Part shown: in pieces, positions 1 through 9,974 of the stretch
How positions within the stretch are numbered: position 1 is the stretch's first letter
Layout of the letters: the number at the start of each line of letters is the position of its first letter
The notes under the pieces: generated by a model
The model's input: only the letters and a program-made list of their open reading frames with translations
Database searches by the model: none
What the model was told of the DNA's origin: nothing
Program-made: the position numbers and the translations under genes
From: Nemertoderma westbladi
Lineage: Eukaryota; Xenacoelomorpha; Nemertodermatida; Nemertodermatidae
Assembly (NCBI GenBank): GCA_032718475.1
Contig: JAUCBJ010003554.1
Span: 1-34,259 of the forward strand
Reading direction: 5' to 3'
DNA length: 34,259 bases

Positions 1-951
1 TGGCCGTCTGTCAGAGAAATTGAATAGTGCGCATATGTTGCCGGTAAATAAAATAATATGCCAATACTGCACATGACTGTACCGGTAGGAAAAGTAACCG
101 TTCTAAAGGATCAATCACAATTTAAAAAATGTTAAAGATCGGCACGGTCTGACTGTAGTACGTACAATAATATTACCAAGCAATCAGAACGCAACAATAT
201 TTAAGAGATAATACTGAACATAATACTGAAGAATAATACCGAACAATCTGAACAGTCAGCATGTTAGGATTTAGGCCTATTTTACATTCTTTATCGCAAA
301 GTTTAAATAGTAGCTAGGCAACACAAAGGCGGTTTAATTTAATTTGGCAGGTTATTTGTAACGTTCTTGTGGGACCCGGGGCGCCAAGAAGCACCATTAA
401 CAAAATACCTCAGCCAAAGTACCGTTATTTAACGACGGTTAAAGGTTTTTGTCGAAAGGGAACATTTTCTTCATAGTAAGTAATAATAAAACATCCTTAT
501 AAAAATTTATTAAATACTGATAGCGGGGGCGACACAAATAACAACGCACTGATTACTGGTACATGTTCTACTGACTTTTGTTTATTGTTTAAGCTGAATA
601 ACGTCCACTGTTACTTTCCCTTCATTTGTAATTGAACATTGACGCGAGATATTAATTCGCCAAGATGGAATTTACGTCAAGTTTCCCCACTCTCTCTTAA
701 ATAGTTGGAAAAGGCATAAATAGAAATGGTGGGTGGTCTGAGTTCACGAATGAAAGAAGCGCATGTGAGTGAAATACTGGCACAGTTGATTTAAAGTATC
801 CGAACACTATAAACTTATTTCTATATTATAATATTTTAAAACTACTTAAAGAGAAACTTTCCCTGATGATGCCCTTCGGGAGGGGGAGGGGGGGGGGGTG
901 GGGGCCGGGGGGGGGTGGGGGCCGGGGGGGGGTGGGGGTTAATTGGACTTT
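1..951. other. Non-coding intergenic stretch
   Basis: I see no open frame, splice-signal series or RNA gene here. The DNA is AT-rich except for the G-rich tract near its right end, listed separately. Confidence 0.5.
878..938 (+). repeat. G-rich tract, possible G-quadruplex
   Basis: About 60 bases are nearly all G on this strand, with a short unit of G runs broken by single T or CC steps occurring at least twice. Several G runs of five or more lie within loop distance, which meets the usual G-quadruplex pattern. Run lengths in such tracts are often uncertain in sequence data. Confidence 0.75.
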
Positions 952-963
952 AATAATATAATA

Positions 964-1120
964 TGACGGAGCCCCTAAGAGGACATGAAATCCTCGTTTT
1001 TTTTATTATTCTTAATAATAATAATAATCTTAATATAGATGTCCGCGTTAGCGGACATCTATATTAAGAATAATAAAAATAAAAAAAAAACGAGGATTTC
1101 ATGTCCTCTTACGGTTTCCG
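964..1120. mobile_element. Hairpin (MITE-like) element, GGAGCCCC terminus
   Basis: A short non-coding element is bounded by inverted repeats. A perfect 20-bp pair lies at 977-996 and 1091-1110 (AAGAGGACATGAAATCCTCG), with a looser outer extension beginning CGGAGCCCC on the left. The core is an almost uninterrupted hairpin: 1029-1046 pairs perfectly with 1051-1068 around a 4-nt loop. The sequence aataatataata flanks it at 952-963 and 1121-1132 and may be a target-site duplication, though simple AT sequence makes this weak. The termini resemble those of the larger element at 4816-6775 (GGAGCCCCTAAG then GACATGAAA), so the two probably share a transposase source. Confidence 0.7.
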
Positions 1121-1545
1121 AATAATATAATAGTTTTTGGGCGAAATAAAACTCCTAGTTTTTCGTCAACCTTAATGATTATATCAAGAGATTTGTTATC
1201 CTCTGCAAAGTCCAGGTTAGATACCGATGGTCACCGATGGTTGAAATTATTGAAGCCGAACTGCCGCTTTTCTTTTCAACGCAAACTAAACAGAATTCAA
1301 GGATTGGAAATACGGTAGAGTCTATATTTAATTTTAATTCTAACTTAATACAATATTGAAAATGTATTGCAGCAACGAACTTATGACTTTAAACAATTCA
1401 GCAATGCCTACCCACTGAATCGACGAAGAATAATTGTATTATTTTTTAATTGCAAATAACAAACAATTAATCTACTTGTTAATAATTAATATCCTTTAAT
1501 TATAATAAATTGCCCATTAAATAATAAACGAAGAACATATTGAAA

Positions 1546-1551
1546 TTTATT
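1546..1551 (-). terminator. Polyadenylation signal of the MPP alpha gene
   Basis: AATAAA on the minus strand lies about 36 bases past the TGA stop of the upstream coding region. This very short 3' UTR distance fits a compact gene end. Confidence 0.5.
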
Positions 1552-1586
1552 GTTCATATAATTACAAATTGTCTGTGAAGATAAAA

Positions 1587-3905
1587 TCACACAAAACTTC
1601 TCAACCAGCCCCTCCTCCTGTTATCTTTAGCCATCATATCGCAGATTTCCTTATAATTCGGCATCCCGCTCATATTCCCCATGGCAACGACTGTAGGTTT
1701 CCTGGCAACGAGGGCCGCGCCTACTCTGACCACGTCGTCCTTGGAGACATTGTCGATACTGGCAAGCAACTCGGCAGGGTCCCGACGTCGCTTAGTCGCC
1801 AAGACCTGCCGACCGACATCCTCAAAGACCACCGTACGGGACTCCAGATTCATCAACAACATCGACTTCAACATGTTCTTGGCGCGATCGAGTTCAACCG
1901 CGTTGACTCCGCCGGCGGCCAGACGGAACTCCGAGACCACAACGTCCACCATGTCGGCGGCGAACTCCGGAGGGGCGCTCGCGTGGATGGCGAACAGTCC
2001 TGAGTCGAGGTAGGAGTGGTGGGTCGCCGTGGCCGAGTACATCCAGTGGTAGCGGTTGAGTACGTTGGTGTACAACCGACTGTACATACCCTTACCGGGT
2101 CCTCCGGCGGAGAACGAACTACCGCCTGGGAACAGATAATAATGATATAATGAAAAGTCACTAATAATACAGAAACACTTATTATATTAGCTGCTAACTG
2201 TTACTACTGAAATTGTTGCCAAAAGATAATGAAACTGTAACCAAACTACTTATTAACGTAGGTAACGTAGGTGACTACAAAACAAAGACCCAAATAATAA
2301 AGACCTGTTGTACAAAACACATGTGCTAACTTTCGATTACTGTTTTGGTTCCCCCAACACGCCTCTGTAACCTGGTCCTTTACTAACCTGCTCTTTTAAA
2401 AGACGCGATTTTACGCGATTTTACCTCTTTGTTTTGTACACTTCCCAAAGAGCGTTAGGCCCGATTGCCATTTAAAGGAGCAGGTTAGTAAAGGGGCAGG
2501 TTACAGAGGCAGATAATTTTCTACTTACACGGAAATAACACTTCGGTAATTGGGAATCGAATTTAGTATTACAAAGCAAAGTAGAAAAGCATGAAATGGG
2601 TTACTAAGAAAACACATTCCATTCTTTTCTACTGTTCTCTGTAAAGACTAAATTTGATTAGATTTAATTTATTTATTTTAATCGATTCGATTAATTAAAT
2701 AAATTAAAAGTGTTATGTTGATTTGAGATGCAGTGAGATTATTTCTTTATGTTGATGATTGTTAAAAAAAACAAAAAGTAACAAAATTATTTACCTCCGA
2801 GCAGCATATTGAGTACAGCGAACGGTATAAAGTCGCGGTGCTCGAAGGGACAGCTCTCCATTCCAACCATACAATGAACCAACTCTGGGATGGGAGTCGG
2901 CCCCATAGCTAACTTCGTCATATCCTTATCCACGTAATTGTGTCCCCCGATGTATTGGGCTAGTGAGGCGTCTGGATTCCCCGCGGGGAAGCCATCCCAC
3001 GTCGTGGGTTTACCCTGGAAATGTGAGCGCGCCAAATCGACTAGAATCCCGTGGTCCATCCCGACTCCGGCGAGCACCATCCGTTCCGGCGAGTGGTACC
3101 GAGCCAAATAGGTGAGGATATCGTCGCGACTTATTCTATCTATGTTATCCGCGGGGCAGTACTTAGTGAACCCTAGAGTATTCTTAACGTAAGCAGCCGA
3201 GTGCAGGAAGTCAGTGAGTAGCGGCTCCGGTTCGGGCTGGACCGATAAATCCTCCAACTCGAACCGAATAGCGGTTCGCGCCTCTTCCAACTCGTTGTCC
3301 GCGAGTTCCGGCCTCAAAACCACGTCGGATAACATCCGGCTAACCGGCTCCAATCCGGCTGCGTCCGCCGACACTGCGTATATGAGCACGTCCCGTTGCG
3401 TCTGGCAGTCCCAGACACCTCCGTACAGCTCCAACTCGGCGCGGATAGAATCGTTGGACTGCCCGAGAGTTGAACCCCACGAGAGTTTCTGGAGGAGGTG
3501 GGTGAGTCCGGATGGGGAGTCAATCTCGTAACGACTTCCCGAGTTAATAAGAACCCCTAGTGTTACGCACTCGCCGAATAGCGGTTGGGAGGCAACCGTT
3601 AATCCATTATCGAGACGGGTGATTAACGTTTCGTTGCGTTCAGTTCCGCTTCTAAGCGTTTCGCCCGTGGCACTTGGTTTAATTAAGTTCGGTAGCGCTA
3701 ATCGCAACGATAATTGGCAGGAGTTTCTTTCTACTTCTCGTATCTTAGGGGAAGATTCCTCGGCCTCTGATGGGGGGACTACATTACCTGTGGAGTAGCG
3801 CAATTGAACGCTACGACGAGTTGCTGATATTTTAGTCGATCGCAAATTACAACGATAGGTTCGCATTCCACGGTACAAACAGCTACTTCCCATCTTCGAA
3901 AACAT
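1587..3905 (-). CDS. PMPCA: Mitochondrial-processing peptidase subunit alpha (two exons)
   Basis: Predicted substrate-recognition subunit of the matrix peptidase that removes presequences from imported mitochondrial proteins. Exon 1 is 3905-2795 and exon 2 is 2125-1587; the intron 2794-2126 has GT and AG ends and joins 1,111 + 539 coding bases into 549 residues plus TGA. Residues 1-46 have many Arg and Ser and no acidic residue, with LRYS before TG near 36-40, a good presequence and cleavage pattern. The M16 N-terminal domain starts near TRLDNGLTVASQP (97-109). The region aligned to the zinc site of beta subunits reads GLTHLLQKLS (133-142), so HxxEH is absent, as usual for alpha. The glycine-rich loop at about 369-384, diagnostic for alpha, is split by the intron; it has Ser at 373 where the family usually has Gly. 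The ATG has A at -3. The exons are clearly more GC-rich than their surroundings. The alpha assignment is firm. Confidence 0.94.
2361..2510. mobile_element. Inverted-repeat element inside the PMPCA intron
   Basis: Two 40-bp arms, 2361-2400 and 2471-2510, are reverse complements at 37 of 40 positions and enclose a 70-bp centre. The element lies wholly within the only PMPCA intron. Its arm carries GGAGCAGGTTA, followed by GGTTACAG; similar sequence recurs at 23927 and 34212, so this looks like a dispersed family terminus. No coding capacity and no convincing target duplication are visible. Confidence 0.7.
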
Positions 3906-4807
3906 TTTGACTAGCCCTATTGTTGTACAGTTGTAGGCTACCTGGCTACCTCACCTGTACCTCAGTACCTGCTGTATTTCAATACCGGTATCGACTATCG
4001 GACTAGTAGTATTAGTATTGTCACTATTGTAAGTCACTACCACGCATGTACGCACACTGCCAGACCGCTGTACTGTCACTGTCACATTGAATCAGTCTAT
4101 CAGAAGAATAAGAATTAATCTATCAGGCAGAAGGGAACTGCAGCACGAGTGCAGAGTGGGCTGTACCCAGGGCTGTACCATCATAGCACTACCTGACTAC
4201 TGCATTGCCTTTTGCACTAGGCCTACTGTATAACTACAGAACTATAACTACATACCAGTATAAGGCTATAACAAAGTACAGTCAGACAGTTAGTTGTAGA
4301 CCTATGTTCAATGTTATGTTATTAATATCGCCAGAATAACAATAAAATATTAATTTTTGCTCATGTACAGTAGATTAACATAAATTAACATATTTCATTT
4401 CGGTTATTAATTATTTAAGTGGGTAAATCGAAAATAAAAACTGACAACAATGTAAAAACACGAATAGAACGGATATAATAATAATGAGTGATTTAAACAG
4501 ATAGGAAAATGTATTCTGACTAATATGTAATAGTACTGCAGTAGACTAGACAAGTAGAGATACCGATATACCACTGACACATAAAGCAGGAAACCCTCAC
4601 AAGCATCATCGACCAATCAAAAATCTCTTCAGCAAAGGGCAGAAGGAATCTTCTGGAGTCTTCCTATTTGCTATTGGCTTGTTTATGTTATTTCTGTGTT
4701 TAGAAAACCTCTAGACTTCCTTTATGTCAGACAATAATGTTCAACTAGGTCTGTAGGTGACTTTTCCCGCTGTGAATGGTGTGACATCAACTACCATTAT
4801 GTTATCC
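3906..4807. other. Intergenic, upstream of PMPCA
   Basis: This should hold the PMPCA promoter and 5' UTR, but I can identify no specific element. It is rich in short GTAC, CTGCAG and GGCCTA words like other intergenic parts of the window. The open frames present are short and show no family resemblance. Confidence 0.4.
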
Positions 4808-5922
4808 CAATTGTAAGGAGCCCCTAAGGGACATGAAAAATAAAAAAAATCTAACACGAACGTCGTGTTTACTCTAACACGAACTTCATTCATGTGGGGC
4901 GAGCCACGAAGTGAGTGAGCCTTAGCGTAGTGGTACCATTAATCAACCTGTCGTTCTGTCGTTCTGTCGTGTTCAATTTTAAACGTTAATAACTCGGCCA
5001 ATCTTTGATGAAATCTATCCAAACTTGGTACACATGTTGTTTGGCAAAAGTTTAGAAATTTTCCAAGTAGAATTTCAGTGTGGCCTTCGAGAAGCTAAGA
5101 TAATAGCAGTTAATTAGTTAATTAAGTTATTACGGTAAAAACACCATTTTCAACCTGCCTTTTAAAGGAAATTAATTGTTTTACAGTATAAGATTTAAAT
5201 AATTATAATTAAAAATTATACAGATGTAATCCACATACTCCATTCTATTATAGTTTTTAATTAGTTCAAGTGATTTGCTTTAATAATTGTGTCTTTAATT
5301 GATCTAAAGTAATTAAAACGGCATAAAAAATTTATTCTCATTAAATACTGCTCATTTATTGGCCAACATGCTGGTACATAGATGGGATGTGTGTGTCATT
5401 CCCAGTTGCTGGGAATGATTATTGGTCAAGTCTGTGCTGCTGGCTGGGAGTTGTTGCTAAGACTAACCAGAGAGGAATAGTAATAGACAACCAGTATTGC
5501 TATTCCAGCCCAGACAGCATTCTTTAAATTCACTATAAATGTTGTATTGCTATCTCAGGTGAATGACAGATATCATAACATAAATACTATCCATGGCATG
5601 GCTGTTGTGTAGGCTTCTGAAATAGTTTATTCCACAATGTATATGTCTGGTTATTTTTTAATTGAATTTTTGCAAAGTAGTAAAATTAATGTTCTTAAAA
5701 ATAATATTATTATTTTATATGTAACCTAGGAAATTAGCTACATTTTTTCGCTGCAGCTTTAAGAGTGTACATTAATTTAATATTATTTCAATACCCATAT
5801 TACTACATCGGCATAAGATGCGTTGGCGTTGTATCACACATCTCCACATATCACACATATCCACATAGATGTATCAACAGTTACTCGCACAGTTTCGAAA
5901 CTTCGCATAGTTATAACTGTAT

Positions 5923-6227
5923 AAAGATCGTCAGTCTGCGTTTAGGAAAAATATTTTATAACAAAACAGGACAAGCGACGAGCGACGAGCGCAACGAGGC
6001 ATATAATGAAGACGAGTACTGCGTTGACTAAATTATTATATAAACCACCTGGCTTCACATATTGATCGCATCCCTAGTTATTATTATTATAAAGAACGTC
6101 CTAGCCTGCGTTTAAGAAATATATTTAAATACAAAACAGGACGAACGCAACGAGGCTTATAATGAATACGAGTACTGCGTTTATTATATTCCTATAAACC
6201 ACCTGGCTTTGCATATTGAACGTGCGA
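5923..6227 (+). repeat. Two direct copies of a ~140-bp repeat
   Basis: Copy one is 5923-6070 and copy two 6092-6227. Shared words include CTGCGTTTA, ACAAAACAGGAC, GCAACGAGGC, CGAGTACTGCGTT and AAACCACCTGGCTT. The second copy lacks part of the short gacgagc run seen in the first. It is internal to the 2-kb element. Confidence 0.7.
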
Positions 6228-6297
6228 TTGGAAATAAGTTCGTGCTACCCTTCCGTGGGTGGTAGATGTCGCGGTTATGTATTGGTGGTTGGGAAGG

Positions 6298-6312
6298 GTG
6301 GGGGGGGGGGGA
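6298..6312 (+). repeat. Poly-G run
   Basis: A nearly pure run of G, interrupted only near its start. Similar runs occur at 23836-23848 and 34031-34041, always in non-coding DNA. Confidence 0.6.
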
Positions 6313-6452
6313 TTAAAAGGGGTGAACACGTACTGTCCCCCTTTCTTTGATTGATTGGTGGTGTGGGTAAATTTCTCAAAACCTGATTTTGTGATACAGT
6401 CGCTCAATTTTAATTTGTATCTCATAACTGGGCCTCGTGCTGCGCGAAGGCC

Positions 6453-6728
6453 CCACGAACGTGTTACTAACACGAACTTCGTCTTACTAACACGAACTTC
6501 GTCTTACTAACACGAAGTTAGGGAGGGGGAAATTCAAATCAAATCGTGTTAGTAACACGAAGTTCGTGCTAGTAACACGAAGTTCGTGCTAGTAATACGA
6601 AGTTTAGTAATACAAAGTTCGTATTAGTAAGTATAAATAAAAAATTCTCACACGAACCTCGTCTTACTAACACGAACTTCGTGTTACTAACACGAGTTTC
6701 GTGTGACTAACACGAACTTCGTGTTAGA
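6453..6728. repeat. Palindromic 20-bp satellite with orientation flips
   Basis: The unit is roughly actaacacgaacttcgtctt, period about 20. Its core ACACGAACTTCGTGT is itself almost a perfect palindrome. Units read one way from about 6460 to 6515, the opposite way from 6545 to 6625, then the first way again to 6728. Two more units lie near the opposite end of the element, about 4851-4890, so they are subterminal repeats of the whole element. Confidence 0.7.
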
Positions 6729-6878
6729 TTTTATTTTTGTTTTTCATGTCCCCTTAGCGCCTTAGGGGCTTCGTACAATTGTATCTTTCATGCTTTCATG
6801 TTCTGTTTCGAATGCTATAACAGATTTACTCCTGTGGCATATTATTCAATGGTTTGATATGTCAACAATAACTACAGT

Positions 6879-7067
6879 ATTTACATACTTGTGTGTATGA
6901 AGTAGCACTTTACAGTGTGATGATCCGAGTGGCTTTGTTACACGAACGAACGTTAGTGAGTGAGTGAAAATAAAGCCACGAGGATCAGAACACTGTAAAG
7001 TACTTTGCAACAAGTATATGTGTAGCTTTATTCCAAAATTTTAACATTACGAAATGGTTGTACATAT
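6879..7067 (+). mobile_element. Short inverted-repeat element, copy 1
   Basis: This block of about 190 bp is closely matched, in the same orientation, by 30529-30719. It has imperfect inverted arms (GCACTTTACAGTG on the left, CACTGTAAAGTAC on the right) around a core with ACACGAACGAACGTTAGTGA. Its right end lies only about 20 bp from the outer edge of the giant palindrome. It is non-coding. Confidence 0.75.
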
Positions 7068-7857
7068 GTTGTACATACAAAATGTTGTACATACTGCAGT
7101 ACTGTATAAATATCAAACATTGCGTTCTGATTATACTAAAGTCCCTTACTCGTAATAATAAATATTAGGCCCTAATAAATTTGAGTATGCTAACGCCACG
7201 AAAGGCATCGTTCCATTATATTAACTCGTTCTGATTTATATGTTTATTGAGTAAGAGTAACCTCAGCCATCATCGCGGGGACTATAGTCTACCAGAAACC
7301 CTGACCCCCCTCTGCCCCTCTTTATCTGTTTATCAACCATACATCCATGGGACTTGAACAGTACTTCAGCATTGAAATGTTTTGGACGTTTTGTTTTGAA
7401 AGTAAAAATATAGAAGTCTGGAAGTTTTGTTTGTTTTAATTTTTCAGGCAGTCACATTCCACCAACCAGCAACAGTCCCATCCCTTCCCACTATCCCGCG
7501 GACCACCACACTGTTTCATTATAAAGTATTCCCATCTCGATGATGGGAATTAATCAGTAATCCGATGGGATTCAAATCCCTTCTCGAAGTAACAGCAAAA
7601 CAATAACACGAAAGTCAATAGCTTTACAGTTATATTTGATTGCATTGAAAGTTAATAGAAAGAAGAAGTTAAATTGCATATCCATTAAAATATCATGAAA
7701 TTGATACGGCAGTTTAGTAGATTAAAACGGCCACAGCAAGATTTATAAAATGAAAAATAAGTAAAATCAGCACAGCACACAATATTATCAATATAGACAT
7801 TGAAGACAATTTAATAAACAAATACTATTAAAAAATATCTACTAACAATCAATACAT

Positions 7858-7885
7858 GATATATATAATATATATAATATATATA
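7858..7885 (+). repeat. TATATAAT-type microsatellite
   Basis: Short alternating TA tract with period-9 interruptions, mirrored in the right arm near 22573-22602. Confidence 0.7.
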
Positions 7886-8011
7886 CATCAGCGACTACCA
7901 TCGCCACTCTGGTTCAATCAGTCAGTCCGGTATCATTGTTAGCGTTTTGTTGAATTACCCACTCATCCTCAGACCCTCATGGACACCGACGACGAGCTCT
8001 AACCCTAACCG

Positions 8012-8290
8012 TTAGTCGATTCCTCCTTGACTGGAAACATCAGGTTCGGGCCGTTCGGCCCATACAAAGTCATTAGCCTCCATGCCTGAACCCGCAGGAT
8101 CATAAGATCTACAGTATGTATCGGCATATCGTTCAGTCGTTTTTTCCTTTGTCAGTACTGTAGTATTGATAGGCTCCGTCTCGTGGGTATTCAGGGGACC
8201 CCCATTCGACGTATTCGCATATCCTCCTGGTTGTTTCGGGTACCACCGCCCGCCATATGCGCATCTCTTCGTGAGTAGTATAGGATACAT
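8012..8290 (-). CDS. Unrecognised small open frame (92 aa), left arm
   Basis: An ATG-started frame of 92 codons that I do not recognise. It is rich in Gly, Pro, Tyr and Thr at the N-terminus and acidic towards the end, with no signal peptide or membrane segment. The frame stays open a short way upstream of the ATG before a stop. The right-arm counterpart (from about 22170 on the plus strand) carries seven A's at 22314-22320 where this arm has six T's, so the reading frame is lost there. Composition is richer in G and C than the flanks, which is mild support for a former exon. It could equally be a chance frame. Confidence 0.25.
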   Translation of the reverse strand: MYPILLTKRCAYGGRWYPKQPGGYANTSNGGPLNTHETEPINTTVLTKEKTTERYADTYCRSYDPAGSGMEANDFVWAERPEPDVSSQGGID

Positions 8291-8513
8291 GGCCCCTCGG
8301 CCAAGGTCACCCGTAGTCCATCATTACCATCCATTTCTGGTACTGCAGCCAATCAGAAGCCACCATTTCAACCTTTTGCAGTGGTCGTTATTATTTCAAC
8401 CAATCAGATGTCAGCATTTCAACCGTTACCATGGTAACTTCTCAAGTTCCCGCTTATTCCGCTAGAGGCGTTATTAGTCACCCAACTCTAGTACTGCATC
8501 CAATCATAAGCCT

Positions 8514-8765
8514 TTATTTTACAGGTGTTCGGGTGTCTACACTTAGCATCAGGTAACTTCTACTATTTTTCAAATCGCAATTTTTCAGCAACCAGTATTT
8601 TCATATTTACCAACCTTTATTTTACAGGTGCTACGAGTGTCTACAGGTAACGTCTACTATTTTTCAAATCGCTATTTTTCAGCAACCAGTATTTTCATAT
8701 TTACCAACCTTTATTTTACAGACGCTAGAGGTGTCTACAGGTAACTTCTACTATTTTTCACCAGT
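8514..8765 (+). repeat. Tandem repeat with microexon-like units
   Basis: Three successive units of about 100 bp each contain TTTATTTTACAG, then a short block (8525-8552, 8628-8646, 8722-8740), then GTAAC. Each block of 19-28 nt therefore sits between a consensus-like 3' splice site with its pyrimidine-rich tract and a GTAAC donor. Between blocks lies a shared ctactatttttcaaatcg and tttttcagcaaccagt segment. The right arm, in inverse orientation, has lost 54 bp spanning the third block. Confidence 0.65.
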
Positions 8766-8797
8766 AACTAAATTTAATTTCGCAATTTTTCAGATAA

Positions 8798-8875
8798 CAA
8801 AATATTCAACCGGGTTCGAACTCGGGACTGTTATAACTCCTCACAACTCGTCACCCACTCTTCCACCCAACCTCG
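8798..8875 (-). repeat. tRNA-derived SINE-like promoter, left arm
   Basis: Mirror copy of 21642-21715. On the minus strand an A-box-like TGGAAGAGTGGG (8865-8854) precedes a B-box GTTCGAACC (8821-8813). Confidence 0.5.
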
Positions 8876-9378
8876 AGAGAAAAAGGCGATAAATATCCGA
8901 GTTATAGCTGTTGAATGCCAAGTAATAATTATTCAATATCGATTTATTCATCATAACTGGTCGCAGATGTTTACAAATAGCTTGTGGTAGTATCAATTAT
9001 AAATTATTGTTCATTGAATTCTATACTATAGCATATGTTACCAACGAGATCCAATTATTCTAATGATTTCGATAGCATAAAATGCATATTAATTAATACG
9101 AAATACATCTAACTAATAATAATAATTTACTTGTTCTACATACATTATCAGTACAATATTGACAGGTTAATTACGTTTGAATATAAGATGGAATGATAAT
9201 TAATGTTTAGATGTAGGGTATTGATTGTTGTGGTGAGTATGTGCTAGATATAGCAGTAATAGTGTTATTCGATATGTAACATTATGAAACAATGTCTCAT
9301 GTATACACTGTAGTGTTGCAACTATGTGTAGGTAAGTCAATGTGTCAGTGTTAATATAGTATATTACATTTTTTTAAT

Positions 9379-9718
9379 AATATATTGGTTCTACAGAGTG
9401 ATGCTGGGTTTTAGCACTATTAATTTGACATTTTTTTATTGCGAAATTAGATTCACTGAAAAATCCCATGAATAAACTGTGCGAGACATTCCTTAACTAT
9501 TCTTTGACAACAAATTGTCTATCTATCTATTTTGAGTAAAAAATGTGAAAATTAAAATGCAAGTCTTAAAAACTGAGTAAGTACTGTTATATTTATTTAA
9601 AAATATGAAATTTCGTCAGTAAATGCGATACTGCTGTAATCATCTATTTTTTACTAAAAAATAATAAACTTACTGTATATATGTTGAAAACCAAGCATCA
9701 TGCTACAGAAAAAATATT
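9379..9718. repeat. 340-bp inverted-repeat unit, copy 1
   Basis: The unit begins near AATATATTGGTTCTACAG followed by AGTGATGCTGGGTTTT, and ends with the related inverted sequence AAAACCAAGCATCATGCTAC. Its two halves are diverged inverted homologs. It mirrors the copy at 20795-21134. Confidence 0.7.
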
Positions 9719-9974
9719 AACTTAAAATTCTTCACAAACTTATTAACTGAAAATAGTATCTACAGTAGCATATATTCAACGTTTAATTTTACATTTTTTT
9801 AGTCAAAGGTAGATTCACTGACATTGTTCTAGAACTTAATAGAATTTGCTGTCATGTTGCAAATCATCCTTCATATGCTGCCTATGGCGACTGATTTCAC
9901 TTCTCTGCAAAATATTACACGTATTTCCAGCATTTTTGAAATTTAGGTCTCCAGTTGTGATACTCGGAGCCAGC

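Larger units (their letters stand above)
4816..6775. mobile_element. Non-autonomous DNA transposon-like element, about 2 kb
   Basis: The left end (AGGAGCCCCTAAGGGACATG, continuing into an A-rich run and ctaacacgaa) is the inverted counterpart of the right end, which differs mainly by a 10-bp insertion (ggcgctaagg) within the terminus. CAATTGTA is present at 4808-4815 and at 6776-6783, directly outside the ends, and is a candidate 8-bp target-site duplication; because CAATTG is itself palindromic this is suggestive, not decisive. No transposase frame is present. Inside are two diverged direct copies of about 140 bp and a subterminal array of palindromic ACACGAA repeats. A terminus starting with GG and an 8-bp duplication recall Merlin or other 8-bp superfamilies, but I cannot assign one. 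Confidence 0.6.

Noticed and set aside
1569-2013. Two plus-strand open frames of 110-144 aa
   Set aside because: They are antisense to PMPCA exon 2 and exist because the exon is GC-rich.
3214-3531. Plus-strand and alternative minus-strand frames in PMPCA exon 1
   Set aside because: Shadows of the real coding frame, with no family resemblance.
6192-6473. 93-aa minus-strand frame
   Set aside because: Spans repeat copies and a poly-G run in the 2-kb element; no protein signature.
6453-6728. CRISPR-like array
   Set aside because: Units are contiguous, variable and flip orientation; no unique spacers, and the genome is eukaryotic.
7998-8010. Telomere-like CTAACCCTAACC
   Set aside because: Only two repeat units, mirrored in the other arm; too short to indicate a telomere relic.
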